From Zafaria ginkgonis (GTDB lineage Bacteria; Actinomycetota; Actinomycetes; Actinomycetales; Micrococcaceae): a stretch of 64,000 bases of DNA. This document shows positions 1 through 8,261 of this stretch, in pieces. The position numbers and the translations under genes are program-made. The notes beneath the pieces were generated by a model, which was not told the origin of the DNA, ran no database searches, and was given only the letters and a program-made list of their open reading frames with translations. The DNA is taken from contig NZ_BAABEO010000008.1 of NCBI RefSeq assembly GCF_039540195.1, forward strand, positions 682,001 through 746,000, written 5' to 3'. The first letter of the stretch is position 1. Every line of letters starts with the position of its first letter.

Positions 1-2
1 AT

Positions 3-311
3 CCCGACGAGGATCCGCGGGCCGTTGCCGCCAGCGGGCACGTCTCGGTGGTCGAAGGCTACGCGGTCTTCGACCGGATCATCACCGCCCCCGGGTACCG
101 CCGCCGCGGCCTGGGTTCCCTGGTCATGCGGGCGCTCGCGGCGCTGGCCCTGGAGCACGAGGTCGACGAGGGCCTGCTGATCGCCTCCCTCGACGGCCAG
201 GCACTGTACTCCTACCTGGGATGGACCCCGCTGGGAAAGGTGGTGCTGTTCGAGGCCAAGCGCTCCGGGGACGCCGCGGCCGCCCCGTCCGCCAAACCGG
301 AACTGAGGTAG
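3..311 (+). CDS. GNAT family N-acetyltransferase, 5' truncated by the window edge
   Basis: The frame is open from the left edge, so the N-terminus lies outside the window. The visible 102 residues are the C-terminal half of a GNAT fold. The acetyl-CoA pyrophosphate loop (motif A) is visible as YRRRGLGSLVM, with the R-x-x-G-x-G signature, followed by a helix. Further on, YSYLGWTPLGK resembles motif B, the place where many GNATs have a YxxxGF turn. These enzymes transfer acetyl from acetyl-CoA to an amine. The substrate cannot be read from this fragment. The tail after about residue 88 is Ala/Lys-rich and probably disordered. A GTG at 48 is internal to the domain and is not the real start. Confidence 0.8.
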   Translation, partial: PDEDPRAVAASGHVSVVEGYAVFDRIITAPGYRRRGLGSLVMRALAALALEHEVDEGLLIASLDGQALYSYLGWTPLGKVVLFEAKRSGDAAAAPSAKPELR

Positions 312-375
312 GCGCCGGGGTCCAAGGGGGCCCGGACCGTGGCGGCACGTCCCGGGCGGTGTCGGCCCGGGGTGC

Positions 376-381
376 CAGAAT
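376..381 (+). promoter_or_regulatory. Possible -10 element, leaderless start of the helicase gene
   Basis: CAGAAT lies 6 bases before the GTG start at 388. It follows the xAnnnT pattern seen before several other genes in this window. There is no convincing -35 element. Confidence 0.3.
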
Positions 382-387
382 GAGGGC

Positions 388-2748
388 GTGACCGATTTCC
401 GCACGCTGGTGCCCCTGCTGGGCCACGGGACCGACCCGGAGGAGCTGCGCCACCTGCGCGTCCTGCCGGCCCGCGACGCCGTCCCCGGGCCGTGGCCGGA
501 CTGGGTCCATCCGGACGTCGTCGCCGCCTACGGGCGCCTGGGGGTCCGCCAGCCGTGGCTGCACCAGGTGCAGGCGGCCTCCAGCGCCCATGCGGGGCGG
601 CACACGATCATCGCCACCGGGACGGCGTCGGGCAAGTCGCTCGCCTACCAGCTGCCCGCGGTCGACGCCATCCACCGGGCCGCGCTGGACGGGGCGGTCA
701 CGCTCGAGGCGAGCGGCGCCGTCGTGCTGTACCTGGCTCCGACCAAGGCGCTGGCCGCGGACCAGTTCGCCGCGGTGAGCGCGCTGGGGCTGGGCACCGT
801 GAAGGCCGCAACCTACGACGGCGACACCGAACCCGGCGAGCGCCGGTGGATCCGCGACCACGCGAACTTCGTGCTGGCCAACCCGGACATGCTGCATTAC
901 GGGATCCTTCCCAACCACACCTGGTGGGCCCGGTTCTTCCGGCGGCTGGCGTACGTGGTCATCGACGAGGCGCACAGCTACCGGGGCGTGTTCGGCTCGA
1001 ACGTGGCCAACCTGCTGCGCCGGCTGCGGCGGATCTGCCGCCACTACGGGGCGGAGCCGGTGTTCATCGGGGCCTCGGCGACCAGCGCGGAGCCGCAGGA
1101 ATCCTTCGGGCGGCTGATCGGGGCCGAGGCTTTCGCGGTCACCACGGACTTCTCCCCGCACGGGGAAACCTCCGTGGTGCTGTGGGAACCGCCGCTGACC
1201 GAGTTCCGGGGCGAAAACGGAGCCCCGCAGCGCCGGACCGTGGTGGCCGAGACCTCCGACCTGCTCGCGAACCTGGTCAGTGCGCAGGTGCGCACGATCG
1301 CGTTCATCAAGTCCCGGCGCGGGGCGGAGACCATCTCCTCGATCGCCAGGCGGCTGGTGGACGAGGTGCATCCGTCGCTGCCGGCGCGCATTGCCACCTA
1401 CCGTTCGGGGTACCTGCCGGAGGAGCGCCGCGATCTGGAGAAACGGCTGCGCAGCGGGGAGCTGCTGGGGGTCGCGTCGACCTCGGCGCTGGAGCTGGGC
1501 ATCGACGTCGCCGGGCTGGATGCGGTGCTGGTGGCGGGGTGGCCGGGGACCCGGGCCTCCTTCTTCCAGCAGATCGGGCGGGCCGGGCGGGCCGGGCAGG
1601 ACGCCCTGGCGGCGTTCGTGGCCAGCGACGACCCGTTGGACACCTACCTGGTGAACCACCCGGAGGCGATCTTCGACATCTCCGTGGAGGCCACGGTGTT
1701 CGATCCGCAGAACCCCTACGTGTTGGGCCCCCACCTGTGCGCGGCGGCGGCCGAACTGCCGCTGCATCCAGAGGAGACCGGGCTGTTCGGGCCCACCGCG
1801 GCCGGCCTGCTGGACGGGCTGGTGGAGCGCGGGTACCTGCGCCGGCGCCCGGCCGGGTGGTTCTGGACGCATCCGGAGAACGCCGCGTCGATGGTGAACC
1901 TGCGGGCCGACGGCGGCGGACCGGTGAGCATCATCGAGACGGAGACCGGAACGCTGCTGGGCACCATGGACTCCCCCGCGACCCATTACCAGGCGCACAC
2001 CGGGGCGGTCTACGTGCACCAGGGCACCACCTATCTGGTCGACGAGCTGAACGAGCAGGACCACTGCGTCCTGGTCAGCCGGGCCACCCCCGACTTCTAC
2101 ACCCAGGCCCGCGACATCACCACCATCGAGGTGCTGGAGACGCTGCGCAGCGAGCAGTGGGGTCCGGTCACCGCGAACTTCGGCGACGTGCGGGTGACCA
2201 CGCAGGTGGTGTCCTTCCAGCGCAAGGCGCTGATCAGCAACGAGATCCTGGGCGAGGAGCCGCTGGAGCTGGAGGCGCGGGACCTGTTCACCCGGGCCGT
2301 CTGGTTCACGGTGCCCGAACAGCGGCTGGCGACGGTTGGCATCCTGCCCGGGGACGCTCCCGGCGCGCTGCACGCGGCCGAGCACGCGGCCATCGGGCTG
2401 CTGCCGCTGGTGGCCTCCAGCGACCGCTGGGACATCGGAGGGGTGTCGACGGCGCTGCACATGGACACCGGGATGCCCACGATCTTCGTGTACGACGGGC
2501 ATCCCGGCGGCGCGGGGTTCGTGGAGCGGGGCTTCGAGCAGGCCCGGGTGTGGCTGCGGGCGACCCGCGACGCCATAGAATCCTGCGAGTGCGACTCCGG
2601 GTGCCCGTCCTGCGTCCAGTCCCCCAAGTGCGGCAACAAGAACAATCCGCTGGACAAGGCCGGCGCCCTCACGCTGCTGGGCCTGCTGCTGCACGACGCC
2701 GGCCCCCAACCCGACGCTCCCCAGGCGGCCGGTTCCCACCCTGCCTGA
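388..2748 (+). CDS. DEAD/DEAH-box helicase, MrfA/YprA family with C-terminal DUF1998 zinc domain
   Basis: A 786-residue superfamily 2 helicase. Walker A is seen as ATGTASGKS near residue 72 and the DEAH box as VVIDEAHSY near residue 190. Motif VI is present as QIGRAGRAG near residue 393. A winged-helix-like middle region is followed by a DUF1998 C-terminus whose four clustered cysteines (CECDSGCPSCVQSPKC) match the metal-binding site of the family. Bacillus MrfA is a 3'-5' DNA helicase acting in mitomycin-C repair, so a DNA-repair role is likely. The start is GTG. A -10-like CAGAAT six bases upstream suggests a leaderless mRNA. A helicase of this family also sits beside the Tad locus in mycobacteria. 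Confidence 0.9.
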   Translation: MTDFRTLVPLLGHGTDPEELRHLRVLPARDAVPGPWPDWVHPDVVAAYGRLGVRQPWLHQVQAASSAHAGRHTIIATGTASGKSLAYQLPAVDAIHRAALDGAVTLEASGAVVLYLAPTKALAADQFAAVSALGLGTVKAATYDGDTEPGERRWIRDHANFVLANPDMLHYGILPNHTWWARFFRRLAYVVIDEAHSYRGVFGSNVANLLRRLRRICRHYGAEPVFIGASATSAEPQESFGRLIGAEAFAVTTDFSPHGETSVVLWEPPLTEFRGENGAPQRRTVVAETSDLLANLVSAQVRTIAFIKSRRGAETISSIARRLVDEVHPSLPARIATYRSGYLPEERRDLEKRLRSGELLGVASTSALELGIDVAGLDAVLVAGWPGTRASFFQQIGRAGRAGQDALAAFVASDDPLDTYLVNHPEAIFDISVEATVFDPQNPYVLGPHLCAAAAELPLHPEETGLFGPTAAGLLDGLVERGYLRRRPAGWFWTHPENAASMVNLRADGGGPVSIIETETGTLLGTMDSPATHYQAHTGAVYVHQGTTYLVDELNEQDHCVLVSRATPDFYTQARDITTIEVLETLRSEQWGPVTANFGDVRVTTQVVSFQRKALISNEILGEEPLELEARDLFTRAVWFTVPEQRLATVGILPGDAPGALHAAEHAAIGLLPLVASSDRWDIGGVSTALHMDTGMPTIFVYDGHPGGAGFVERGFEQARVWLRATRDAIESCECDSGCPSCVQSPKCGNKNNPLDKAGALTLLGLLLHDAGPQPDAPQAAGSHPA

Positions 2749-2977
2749 AGGCAGCGCCGCCGGTCGGGGCGAAGGATCGGGGTTCCCTTCCTGCGCCACG
2801 GATTCCACCTGGCGAAGAACCATTGTGGGGTCCTGCGTGCCCGGGGATACTGGCTTCGGTGCTGTGGGGCTCCCCGGACGCGGCCTTGTCCCTCCGCGGG
2901 GCACCACGCCCTGACACCGATCCAAGGGCCGGTCACGGTCTTTCCCGCACTGCCGAAGTCATGAAGGGAGCGGTTCG

Positions 2978-3820
2978 ATGGTCGACCTATCGACACGGGA
3001 ACTCCAGGAAATCGAGGAAGCCAACCTTTCGGAACGGCAACCGGTCGTGTTCGTCCACGGACTGTGGCTGTTGGCCAGCAGTTGGGACCCATGGCGGGAT
3101 CTGTTCGATCAGCGCGGCTACACAACGATCGCTCCCGGGTGGCCGGACGATCCGCCGACCGTCGCCGTGGCCCGCCAAAACCCGGAGGTCTTCGCGCACA
3201 AGACGGTCCAGCAGGTGACCGACCGCTACCTGGCGGCCATCGAGATTCTCGATCGGCAACCGCTGGTGGTCGGTCATTCGTTCGGCGGCCTGATCGCCCA
3301 GAAGATCGCTGGGACCGGGGCCGCCAAAGCCACATCGGCGATCGTGCCGGCACCCTTCCGCGGGGTGCTGCCGCTGCCCCGGACGGCGCTCAAGTCCGCC
3401 TTTCCGGTGCTCGGCAACCCCGCCAACCGGAAACGCGCGGTGGCGCTGACCTACGAGCAATTCAACTACGGCTGGACCGGCCAGCTGCCCGAGGACGAGG
3501 CCCGCCGGCTCTACGACACGTTCCATGTGGCCACGTCCGGCATCCCCCTGTTTGAGGCCGCCACGGCGAACATCAACCCCTTCACCGGCGCGAAAGTGGA
3601 TACGAAGAACCCACAGCGGGGTCCGTTGCAGATCGTCGCCGGGGAGAAGGACCGCACCGTCCCGTGGGCGATCTCGAACGCCTCCTACAAGCGCCAAATA
3701 AGGAACCCGGCGCCGACCGAAATCATCGAGATGAAAGACCGAGGACACTCGCTGATCCTGGACCACGGCTGGAAGGAAGTTGCGGATACGGTGCTCGAGT
3801 TCTTCAACAGGCACGGCTGA
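2978..3820 (+). CDS. Alpha/beta hydrolase
   Basis: A 280-residue single-domain hydrolase. The oxyanion-hole motif is VFVHGLW near residue 26. The nucleophile elbow is GHSFGG near residue 100. The acid is in AGEKDRTVPW near residue 223 and the catalytic histidine in DRGHSLILD near residue 259. There is no signal peptide, so it is cytoplasmic. The ATG is preceded by a good ribosome-binding site (AAGGGAG). Substrate is unknown; related proteins are annotated as esterases, lipases or haloperoxidase-like enzymes. It runs convergently towards the Tad locus and has no obvious operon partner. Confidence 0.85.
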   Translation: MVDLSTRELQEIEEANLSERQPVVFVHGLWLLASSWDPWRDLFDQRGYTTIAPGWPDDPPTVAVARQNPEVFAHKTVQQVTDRYLAAIEILDRQPLVVGHSFGGLIAQKIAGTGAAKATSAIVPAPFRGVLPLPRTALKSAFPVLGNPANRKRAVALTYEQFNYGWTGQLPEDEARRLYDTFHVATSGIPLFEAATANINPFTGAKVDTKNPQRGPLQIVAGEKDRTVPWAISNASYKRQIRNPAPTEIIEMKDRGHSLILDHGWKEVADTVLEFFNRHG

Positions 3821-3872
3821 GACGCGAGCGGGAAGGCCCCGCCTCCCCGGCCCCGCACCGGCACCTTCTGGA

Positions 3873-4397
3873 CTATCCGGGGCTGGGCTTCCACGGTTGC
3901 GGCGGCGGTCCCGCACGGGCTCGTCCCGCGGCGGCAACCCCGACCTCCGCGAGCCACTGCCAGCCGGAGTCGAACCGGGCCCTCGTCCACACGTCGACGA
4001 TGCTTCCTCCGTCACCGGATCGCACGCACCGGTCAAGCACCGCCCCATTGCGTTGGGCGGTGGCCGCCGCAACGGCGCACGGTTCCCCCGTTTGCAATCC
4101 GCGGGCGGCATCGGCGGCCGCCAAGGCCGCAAGGTCGGCCGCCGTGGCCGCGCGGCCCGCGGCCTCAGCCACCGTGGCCAGTCCCAGGACCAGTCCGAGC
4201 GCGAGCAGCAGGACGGCGACCACGGCGGCCACCAGGGCAGTGCCGGCCCCGTCGGAAGGCCCGGGCTGCCCCGGCTCGGTGCATCCGCCGAGTCCTCCGC
4301 CATTCCTCCCCGCGCTCGCCGGTTTCATGCTTCCCATTCCGCTTCCCCGTGTACCGGCAGCGCCCCTCCCCGCAGTGTCCGCTCCCGTCGTGCTCAT
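3873..4397 (-). CDS. TadE-like secretion protein (Rv3654c type)
   Basis: A 174-residue protein with a Gly/Pro-rich N-terminal stretch of about 48 residues. One hydrophobic segment follows (TALVAAVVAVLLLALGLVLG, about 53-72), then an Ala-rich helix with the pattern AATAADLAALAAADAARG. That pattern is typical of the short TadE-like protein that closes actinobacterial Tad loci. Two cysteines in the C-terminal half could form a disulphide outside the membrane. The start overlaps the tadE stop by 4 bases (ATGA), so it is translationally coupled and last in the pilus operon. Its molecular role is not established. Confidence 0.75.
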   Translation of the reverse strand: MSTTGADTAGRGAAGTRGSGMGSMKPASAGRNGGGLGGCTEPGQPGPSDGAGTALVAAVVAVLLLALGLVLGLATVAEAAGRAATAADLAALAAADAARGLQTGEPCAVAAATAQRNGAVLDRCVRSGDGGSIVDVWTRARFDSGWQWLAEVGVAAAGRARAGPPPQPWKPSPG

Positions 4398-4744
4398 TCC
4401 TGCTCACTTCGTGCGGAGGCCTCGGCCGTCAGCGCGAACCCGGCCCCGCCTCCCAACAGCGGCAGATCGATTCCCACGCTCACCCTGACGGTACGGAACC
4501 CCTCGCTGGCGCCGATGCCGACGTTGGCCTCGTCTCCCGCCAGCCGCCTGGCCGTCCGATGGGCCACGGATGCGTCTTCGCCGCGGGCCAGTTCCCGGGC
4601 GGCGGCCCGGGCGGCCTGTTCCAGCCGCACCTGGGTGGCTCCTACGGCCCCGGCTCCCACGGCCAGCGCGACCAGGAGCGCGATGCCCGGCAGCAGCACG
4701 GCCACCTCCGCCGTACTGCTGCCGCGTTGCCGGGACTCGCCCAT
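4394..4744 (-). CDS. tadE: TadE family minor pilin
   Basis: A 116-residue protein beginning RQRGSSTAEVAVLLPGIALL. This is the TadE signature: a short basic leader, a glutamate at the +5-like position of the prepilin hydrophobic stretch, and one transmembrane helix. The C-terminal half is a small extracytoplasmic domain. TadE proteins are pseudopilins needed for Flp pilus assembly. The gene lies 12 bases after the pilin gene and overlaps the next gene by 4 bases, so the three are one transcription unit. Confidence 0.8.
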   Translation of the reverse strand: MGESRQRGSSTAEVAVLLPGIALLVALAVGAGAVGATQVRLEQAARAAARELARGEDASVAHRTARRLAGDEANVGIGASEGFRTVRVSVGIDLPLLGGGAGFALTAEASARSEQE

Positions 4745-4756
4745 CAGGCGCCGCCG

Positions 4757-5038
4757 TCAGTAGGACAGCGCCTGGCGGACGAGCCCCAGCAGCAGTTCCC
4801 GCACATCGCCACTGGTGAGGATCGTGACCAGCAAACCGGCGAAGCCCACCGCGGCAAGGGTCACGATCGCGAATTCGGCGGTAGCGATGCCGTCCTCGCT
4901 GGTTCCCCGGCCCGGCGCCTCCGCCGGGCCTTTCGCGGGGATTCCCTCCGCGGGCCAATCGCTGGATCCACGGTCGATGGTCCGCCGGCCTCGGAGCGCC
5001 GAAGCGTTCCGCCGGCCCGGGTCGTGGTGTGGATGCAT
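4757..5038 (-). CDS. Flp-pilin-like protein (DUF4244)
   Basis: A 93-residue protein and the likely major pilin of this Tad system. About 47 charged residues precede EDGIATAEFAIVTLAAVGFAG, where the Glu at the fifth position of the hydrophobic stretch is the Flp/prepilin hallmark. One helix then runs to the short C-terminus. The leader is longer than in proteobacterial Flp (about 20 residues). The ATG is preceded by AGGAAAGG. A 239-base gap separates it from tadC, so the pilin may have its own promoter, although I could not identify one. This corresponds to the small Flp gene (Rv3656c position) in mycobacterial loci. Confidence 0.75.
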   Translation of the reverse strand: MHPHHDPGRRNASALRGRRTIDRGSSDWPAEGIPAKGPAEAPGRGTSEDGIATAEFAIVTLAAVGFAGLLVTILTSGDVRELLLGLVRQALSY

Positions 5039-5277
5039 GTCGTTTTCCTTTCCTGGTGGCTTTCCTGCCGGGCCGGGTCCGACCCTCTTCCAGCCTGTGC
5101 GCGGCGCCTCCGGCGTGCCACTGACGCTGCCCGGTTTCTGGACGCGACGGAGCCACTGAGCGGTTGTGGAGGGCGGGTGGGCCGGGATGTGCGGCGGACA
5201 ACACGGGAAGCGCCCGCGGATGCGGTCCTTGCCGGTTCAGGGGTGGGCCGGGCTGCCCATCCGGCCAGCCTGCTTGT

Positions 5278-6003
5278 TCAGCCCAGCTGCGGCAGCAGTG
5301 AAATGACCACCGGGACGATGCCCAGGCAGATGAAGGCGGGCAGGGCACACAGCCCCAGCGGCACCACTAGCCGCACCCCAAGCTCCGCGGCCCGGCGCTC
5401 GGCCCGCCGCAGCTCGGACCGCCGTTCGAGGGCGGCGGAGGAGCGCAGCACGGCGGCCGACGGCGCGCCGGTCAGGTGGGTGAAGGCCAAGGCGTCCCCG
5501 ACCCTGCGCAGGACCGGGGGCTGGCCGGCCCACGCCCGCTCCCACGACATGGACAGCTCCAGCGACCGCACCACCCGGCGCAGGGGGGCGCAGCCGGGCA
5601 CCTGTTCGGCAAGCTCATCCAGGATCCGTGGAAGGGGCAACCCGGCAGCCAGCAGCGCAGCGCACAGCTCCAGCAGCAGTGCCGCATCCGCCTCACCGAG
5701 GGCAGCCGCACCGGTTGCGTCCGAGTTCCGCGCCTCTGGGATCGGCCCGACCCGGGTTTCGGGGGTGAGGGTTCCGGAGGTATGGGTTCCGGACGTGTGG
5801 CTCCCGGCTGCCCGATTCCCGGCTATCGAGGACCGGCCGCCCAAGCCCCGCCGCTCCTTGGCAACTGCGCCCGCACCGCCGGATCGGTTTCGCCGGATTG
5901 GCCCCCCGCGGCGCGGGGCCCGCGCCGCGGGAAGCGGCCCGGCAGCCAGCCAGGCGGCCACGGCTGCAAGCACCACGGCAGCCAGCGCCGGAACCGTGCT
6001 CAC
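5278..6003 (-). CDS. tadC: TadC-like type II secretion F family membrane protein
   Basis: About 241 residues from a GTG that overlaps the tadB stop (GTGA). This start is chosen because the upstream frame only mirrors tadB. There is an N-terminal hydrophobic helix, then a Gly/Arg/Thr-rich low-complexity linker of about 80 residues with TSGTHTSGT-like repeats. The T2SSF domain follows (LLLELCAALLAAGLPLPRILDEL onwards), and a C-terminal helix ends LGIVPVVISLLPQLG. TadC pairs with TadB as the inner-membrane platform on which the TadA ATPase acts. The unstructured insert is unusual for a family that is normally compact. Confidence 0.75.
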   Translation of the reverse strand: MSTVPALAAVVLAAVAAWLAAGPLPAARAPRRGGPIRRNRSGGAGAVAKERRGLGGRSSIAGNRAAGSHTSGTHTSGTLTPETRVGPIPEARNSDATGAAALGEADAALLLELCAALLAAGLPLPRILDELAEQVPGCAPLRRVVRSLELSMSWERAWAGQPPVLRRVGDALAFTHLTGAPSAAVLRSSAALERRSELRRAERRAAELGVRLVVPLGLCALPAFICLGIVPVVISLLPQLG

Positions 6004-6890
6004 GGCCCGTCCCGTTCCGCTGCCCTGACCAGCCGTCCGGCCCAGACCCTGTTGAGCCACCACAAGGCCAGTCCGGCGCCCAGGCAGGACACGCCCAGCG
6101 GGTGGGTCGTGAGGACAATCAGCGGCTCGGCGCCCATCAGTTGGGCGAGCCCCAAACCGAACAACGGGAGCCAAGACAGGAGCCGCTGGGTGGCACGCGG
6201 TCCGGCCATAACGGCTTCCAGCGAACGGCGCCGGTCCTCCGTGGCTTCGAGCTGGTCCGCCACCCGGTCCAGCAACTCGGCCGGGGCGGCTCCCACCCCT
6301 TCGGCCAGCCGCAACGACCATACGACCCGCTCCCACGCCGCAGCGGATGCTCCGGAACTGCCACGGACATGGCGTTCCAGGCCTGTGGACGTCGGCAGGC
6401 CCATGCCGTGGGCGGCGAGCGCGGCACGGCACGCGGCTGCGATGTCCGCTGCCACGGGGCCGGCGGGGCCGTCGCGCCACGCCCGTTCGAGCAGCAGCCA
6501 CGCCTCCGCCAGCGACCGTCCCGATCGCAGCAAGGAGGCCAGTTGGCGCACGGCCCGGACGTGCTGCTCCAACCCCGCGTCGGGACCCGCCCGTGCCCGC
6601 TGCGGCCAGCCGCGCGGCCACGCGCCAGAGACGCCAGAGAACGATGGGCCGGACTGCGGCAAACCAGGCGTCGACGGACGCACTAGGGACGAACGGTTTG
6701 GCCACAAGCGGTGTGCCGGTCCACCGGGACCCACCCGGCCGGAACCCGCCCCGCCGGAACCCACCCCGCCGGTCAGGGGATGCCCGCCCACGGGACGCCC
6801 GGAACCCCACCCGTCCGGAGCACTCGGCCCCGGGCAGGCCAGCCAAGCCGCCGCGGCGGCAAGTAGCACGGCGGCCACCACCATCATCAC
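6000..6890 (-). CDS. tadB: TadB-like type II secretion F family membrane protein
   Basis: A 296-residue platform protein. Starts with GTG-ATG-ATG, so the exact start codon is ambiguous by one or two codons. The order is an N-terminal membrane helix, a Gly/Val/Ser-rich linker (about 25-65), then a T2SSF domain with helices QHVRAVRQLASLLRSGRSLAEAWLLLE. Two C-terminal membrane segments are visible (LLSWLPLFGLGLAQLMGAEP and the segment ending GAGLALWWLN). It follows tadA by 21 bases and overlaps tadC by 4. In mycobacteria tadB and tadC are also separate adjacent genes. Confidence 0.78.
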   Translation of the reverse strand: MMMVVAAVLLAAAAAWLACPGPSAPDGWGSGRPVGGHPLTGGVGSGGAGSGRVGPGGPAHRLWPNRSSLVRPSTPGLPQSGPSFSGVSGAWPRGWPQRARAGPDAGLEQHVRAVRQLASLLRSGRSLAEAWLLLERAWRDGPAGPVAADIAAACRAALAAHGMGLPTSTGLERHVRGSSGASAAAWERVVWSLRLAEGVGAAPAELLDRVADQLEATEDRRRSLEAVMAGPRATQRLLSWLPLFGLGLAQLMGAEPLIVLTTHPLGVSCLGAGLALWWLNRVWAGRLVRAAERDGP

Positions 6891-6911
6891 GGCGTCACCA
6901 CCAACACGGCG

Positions 6912-8261
6912 TCACCACGGCGGAGGGATCGAACGCTCGGCCAGGGTGTGCCGGAACCACTCGGCGGCGGGCCCCAGTTCCAAGCGGCCTTCGGGGGTTC
7001 GCCGGGCCACGGTCACGACGGCCAGCCCCGCGCCACCGGGCCCGTGTCCTTCTCCTGCCTCCGCCTTGGCCCCGGCTGCGTTGGAGCGGTGGACCAGGCG
7101 GCCGATTTCCACCGGCATCCGCCGTCCGCCCGGCCGGGCCATGTGCACCACCAGGTCCAAGGCGCTGGCAGCCTGCAGGGCGACGGCTTCCGGCCCCATG
7201 CCTGCCAGGGCACCCATGGCCGCGAGCCGGGCGGGGACCGCTCCGGCCGAGCTGGCGTGGATGGTCCCGCCGGCGCCGTCGTGTCCGGTGTTCATCGCCC
7301 CAAGGAATTCGCGGACCTCGGCGCCCCGGCATTCACCGACCACCAGCCGGTCGGGCCGCATGCGCAGGGCTTGGCGCACCAGGTCGGTCAGGGTGACCTG
7401 CCCGGCGCCCTCGATGTTGCCGGTGCGGCACTGGATGCCCACCACGTGGGGATGCTCCGGCGCCAGTTCCTGCGCGTCCTCCACCAGCAGGAGCCGTTCG
7501 GCCGGGTCCGCGGCGGACAGCATGGCCCCCAGCAGTGTGGTCTTGCCGCTGCCCGTGCCGCCGCTGACCAGGAAATTCAGCCGTGCCGCGACGATCGCCC
7601 GCAACGGGCCGAGCCAGGCGTCCACGGTCCCGTCCGGGAGCGCCTCTCCCAGCCCCATGCTGCTGCGGTGCCTGATGCGCACCGAGACGAGGGGTCCGCC
7701 GGTGGATACCGGCGGCAGCACCGCGTGGATCCGGTACCTGCCCAGCACGACGTCGGCGAACGGCACCGCATCGTCCAGCCGCCGTCCGCCCGCCGCAGCC
7801 AGGCGGACGGCGAGCGCACGGACCTCCTCGGGGTCCACCAGCCGGATCCCGGTAGGGCGCAGCCCGCCGGTGCCGTCGACCCACACCGCGCCGCCACCAT
7901 CGACGAGCACGTCGGTGGTGCCCGGTTCGTCGGCGAGGGCCTGCAGCGGGCCCAGCCCGTGCAGGTCCTCCTGCAGCCTCCGCACCGCGCGCTGGGCACT
8001 GCCGCTGCCCACCGCCAGGCCGGAAGAACGCACCGCTCCGGCCAGGTCCGCACCGGAGAGCCGGCCGTTGCCGGCGGCGGCTCGGCCCCTGACCTCTTCG
8101 AGCAGCCGCTCGTCCCTGGGCCCGGCCGAGGTGTGGGCGGGGAGGGCCGCGGAACTCCAGGCGCGGCGGCCTCTTCGCGTCGCAGTGGCGGCCTCCGGCC
8201 CGTGTGCGCCCTGCGCGCCCTGGCCGCCCTCCCCCGCCGGCGTGCTGCTCACGGTATTCAT
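6912..8261 (-). CDS. tadA: TadA family secretion ATPase
   Basis: A 449-residue VirB11/GspE-type hexameric ATPase that powers Flp pilus assembly. Walker A is VSGGTGSGKTTLLG near residue 234. The Asp-box and Walker B region follow as RLLLVEDAQEL and RPDRLVVGECRGAE, and the His-box region is NTGHDGAGGTIHASS. About 60 low-complexity Gly/Ala/Arg residues precede the N-terminal domain. The ATG overlaps the stop of ssd by 4 bases (ATGA). I chose this start over longer in-frame options because the upstream region belongs to ssd in another frame. Confidence 0.9.
   Translation of the reverse strand: MNTVSSTPAGEGGQGAQGAHGPEAATATRRGRRAWSSAALPAHTSAGPRDERLLEEVRGRAAAGNGRLSGADLAGAVRSSGLAVGSGSAQRAVRRLQEDLHGLGPLQALADEPGTTDVLVDGGGAVWVDGTGGLRPTGIRLVDPEEVRALAVRLAAAGGRRLDDAVPFADVVLGRYRIHAVLPPVSTGGPLVSVRIRHRSSMGLGEALPDGTVDAWLGPLRAIVAARLNFLVSGGTGSGKTTLLGAMLSAADPAERLLLVEDAQELAPEHPHVVGIQCRTGNIEGAGQVTLTDLVRQALRMRPDRLVVGECRGAEVREFLGAMNTGHDGAGGTIHASSAGAVPARLAAMGALAGMGPEAVALQAASALDLVVHMARPGGRRMPVEIGRLVHRSNAAGAKAEAGEGHGPGGAGLAVVTVARRTPEGRLELGPAAEWFRHTLAERSIPPPW

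Noticed and set aside
124..2925. A long minus-strand open frame opposite the helicase gene
   Set aside because: The plus strand encodes a complete helicase with all motifs; the antisense product shows only Arg/Pro/Gly-rich low complexity.
3821..3872. Terminator between the alpha/beta hydrolase and the Tad locus
   Set aside because: Only short imperfect GC pairing is seen and no T-run, so it is not listed.
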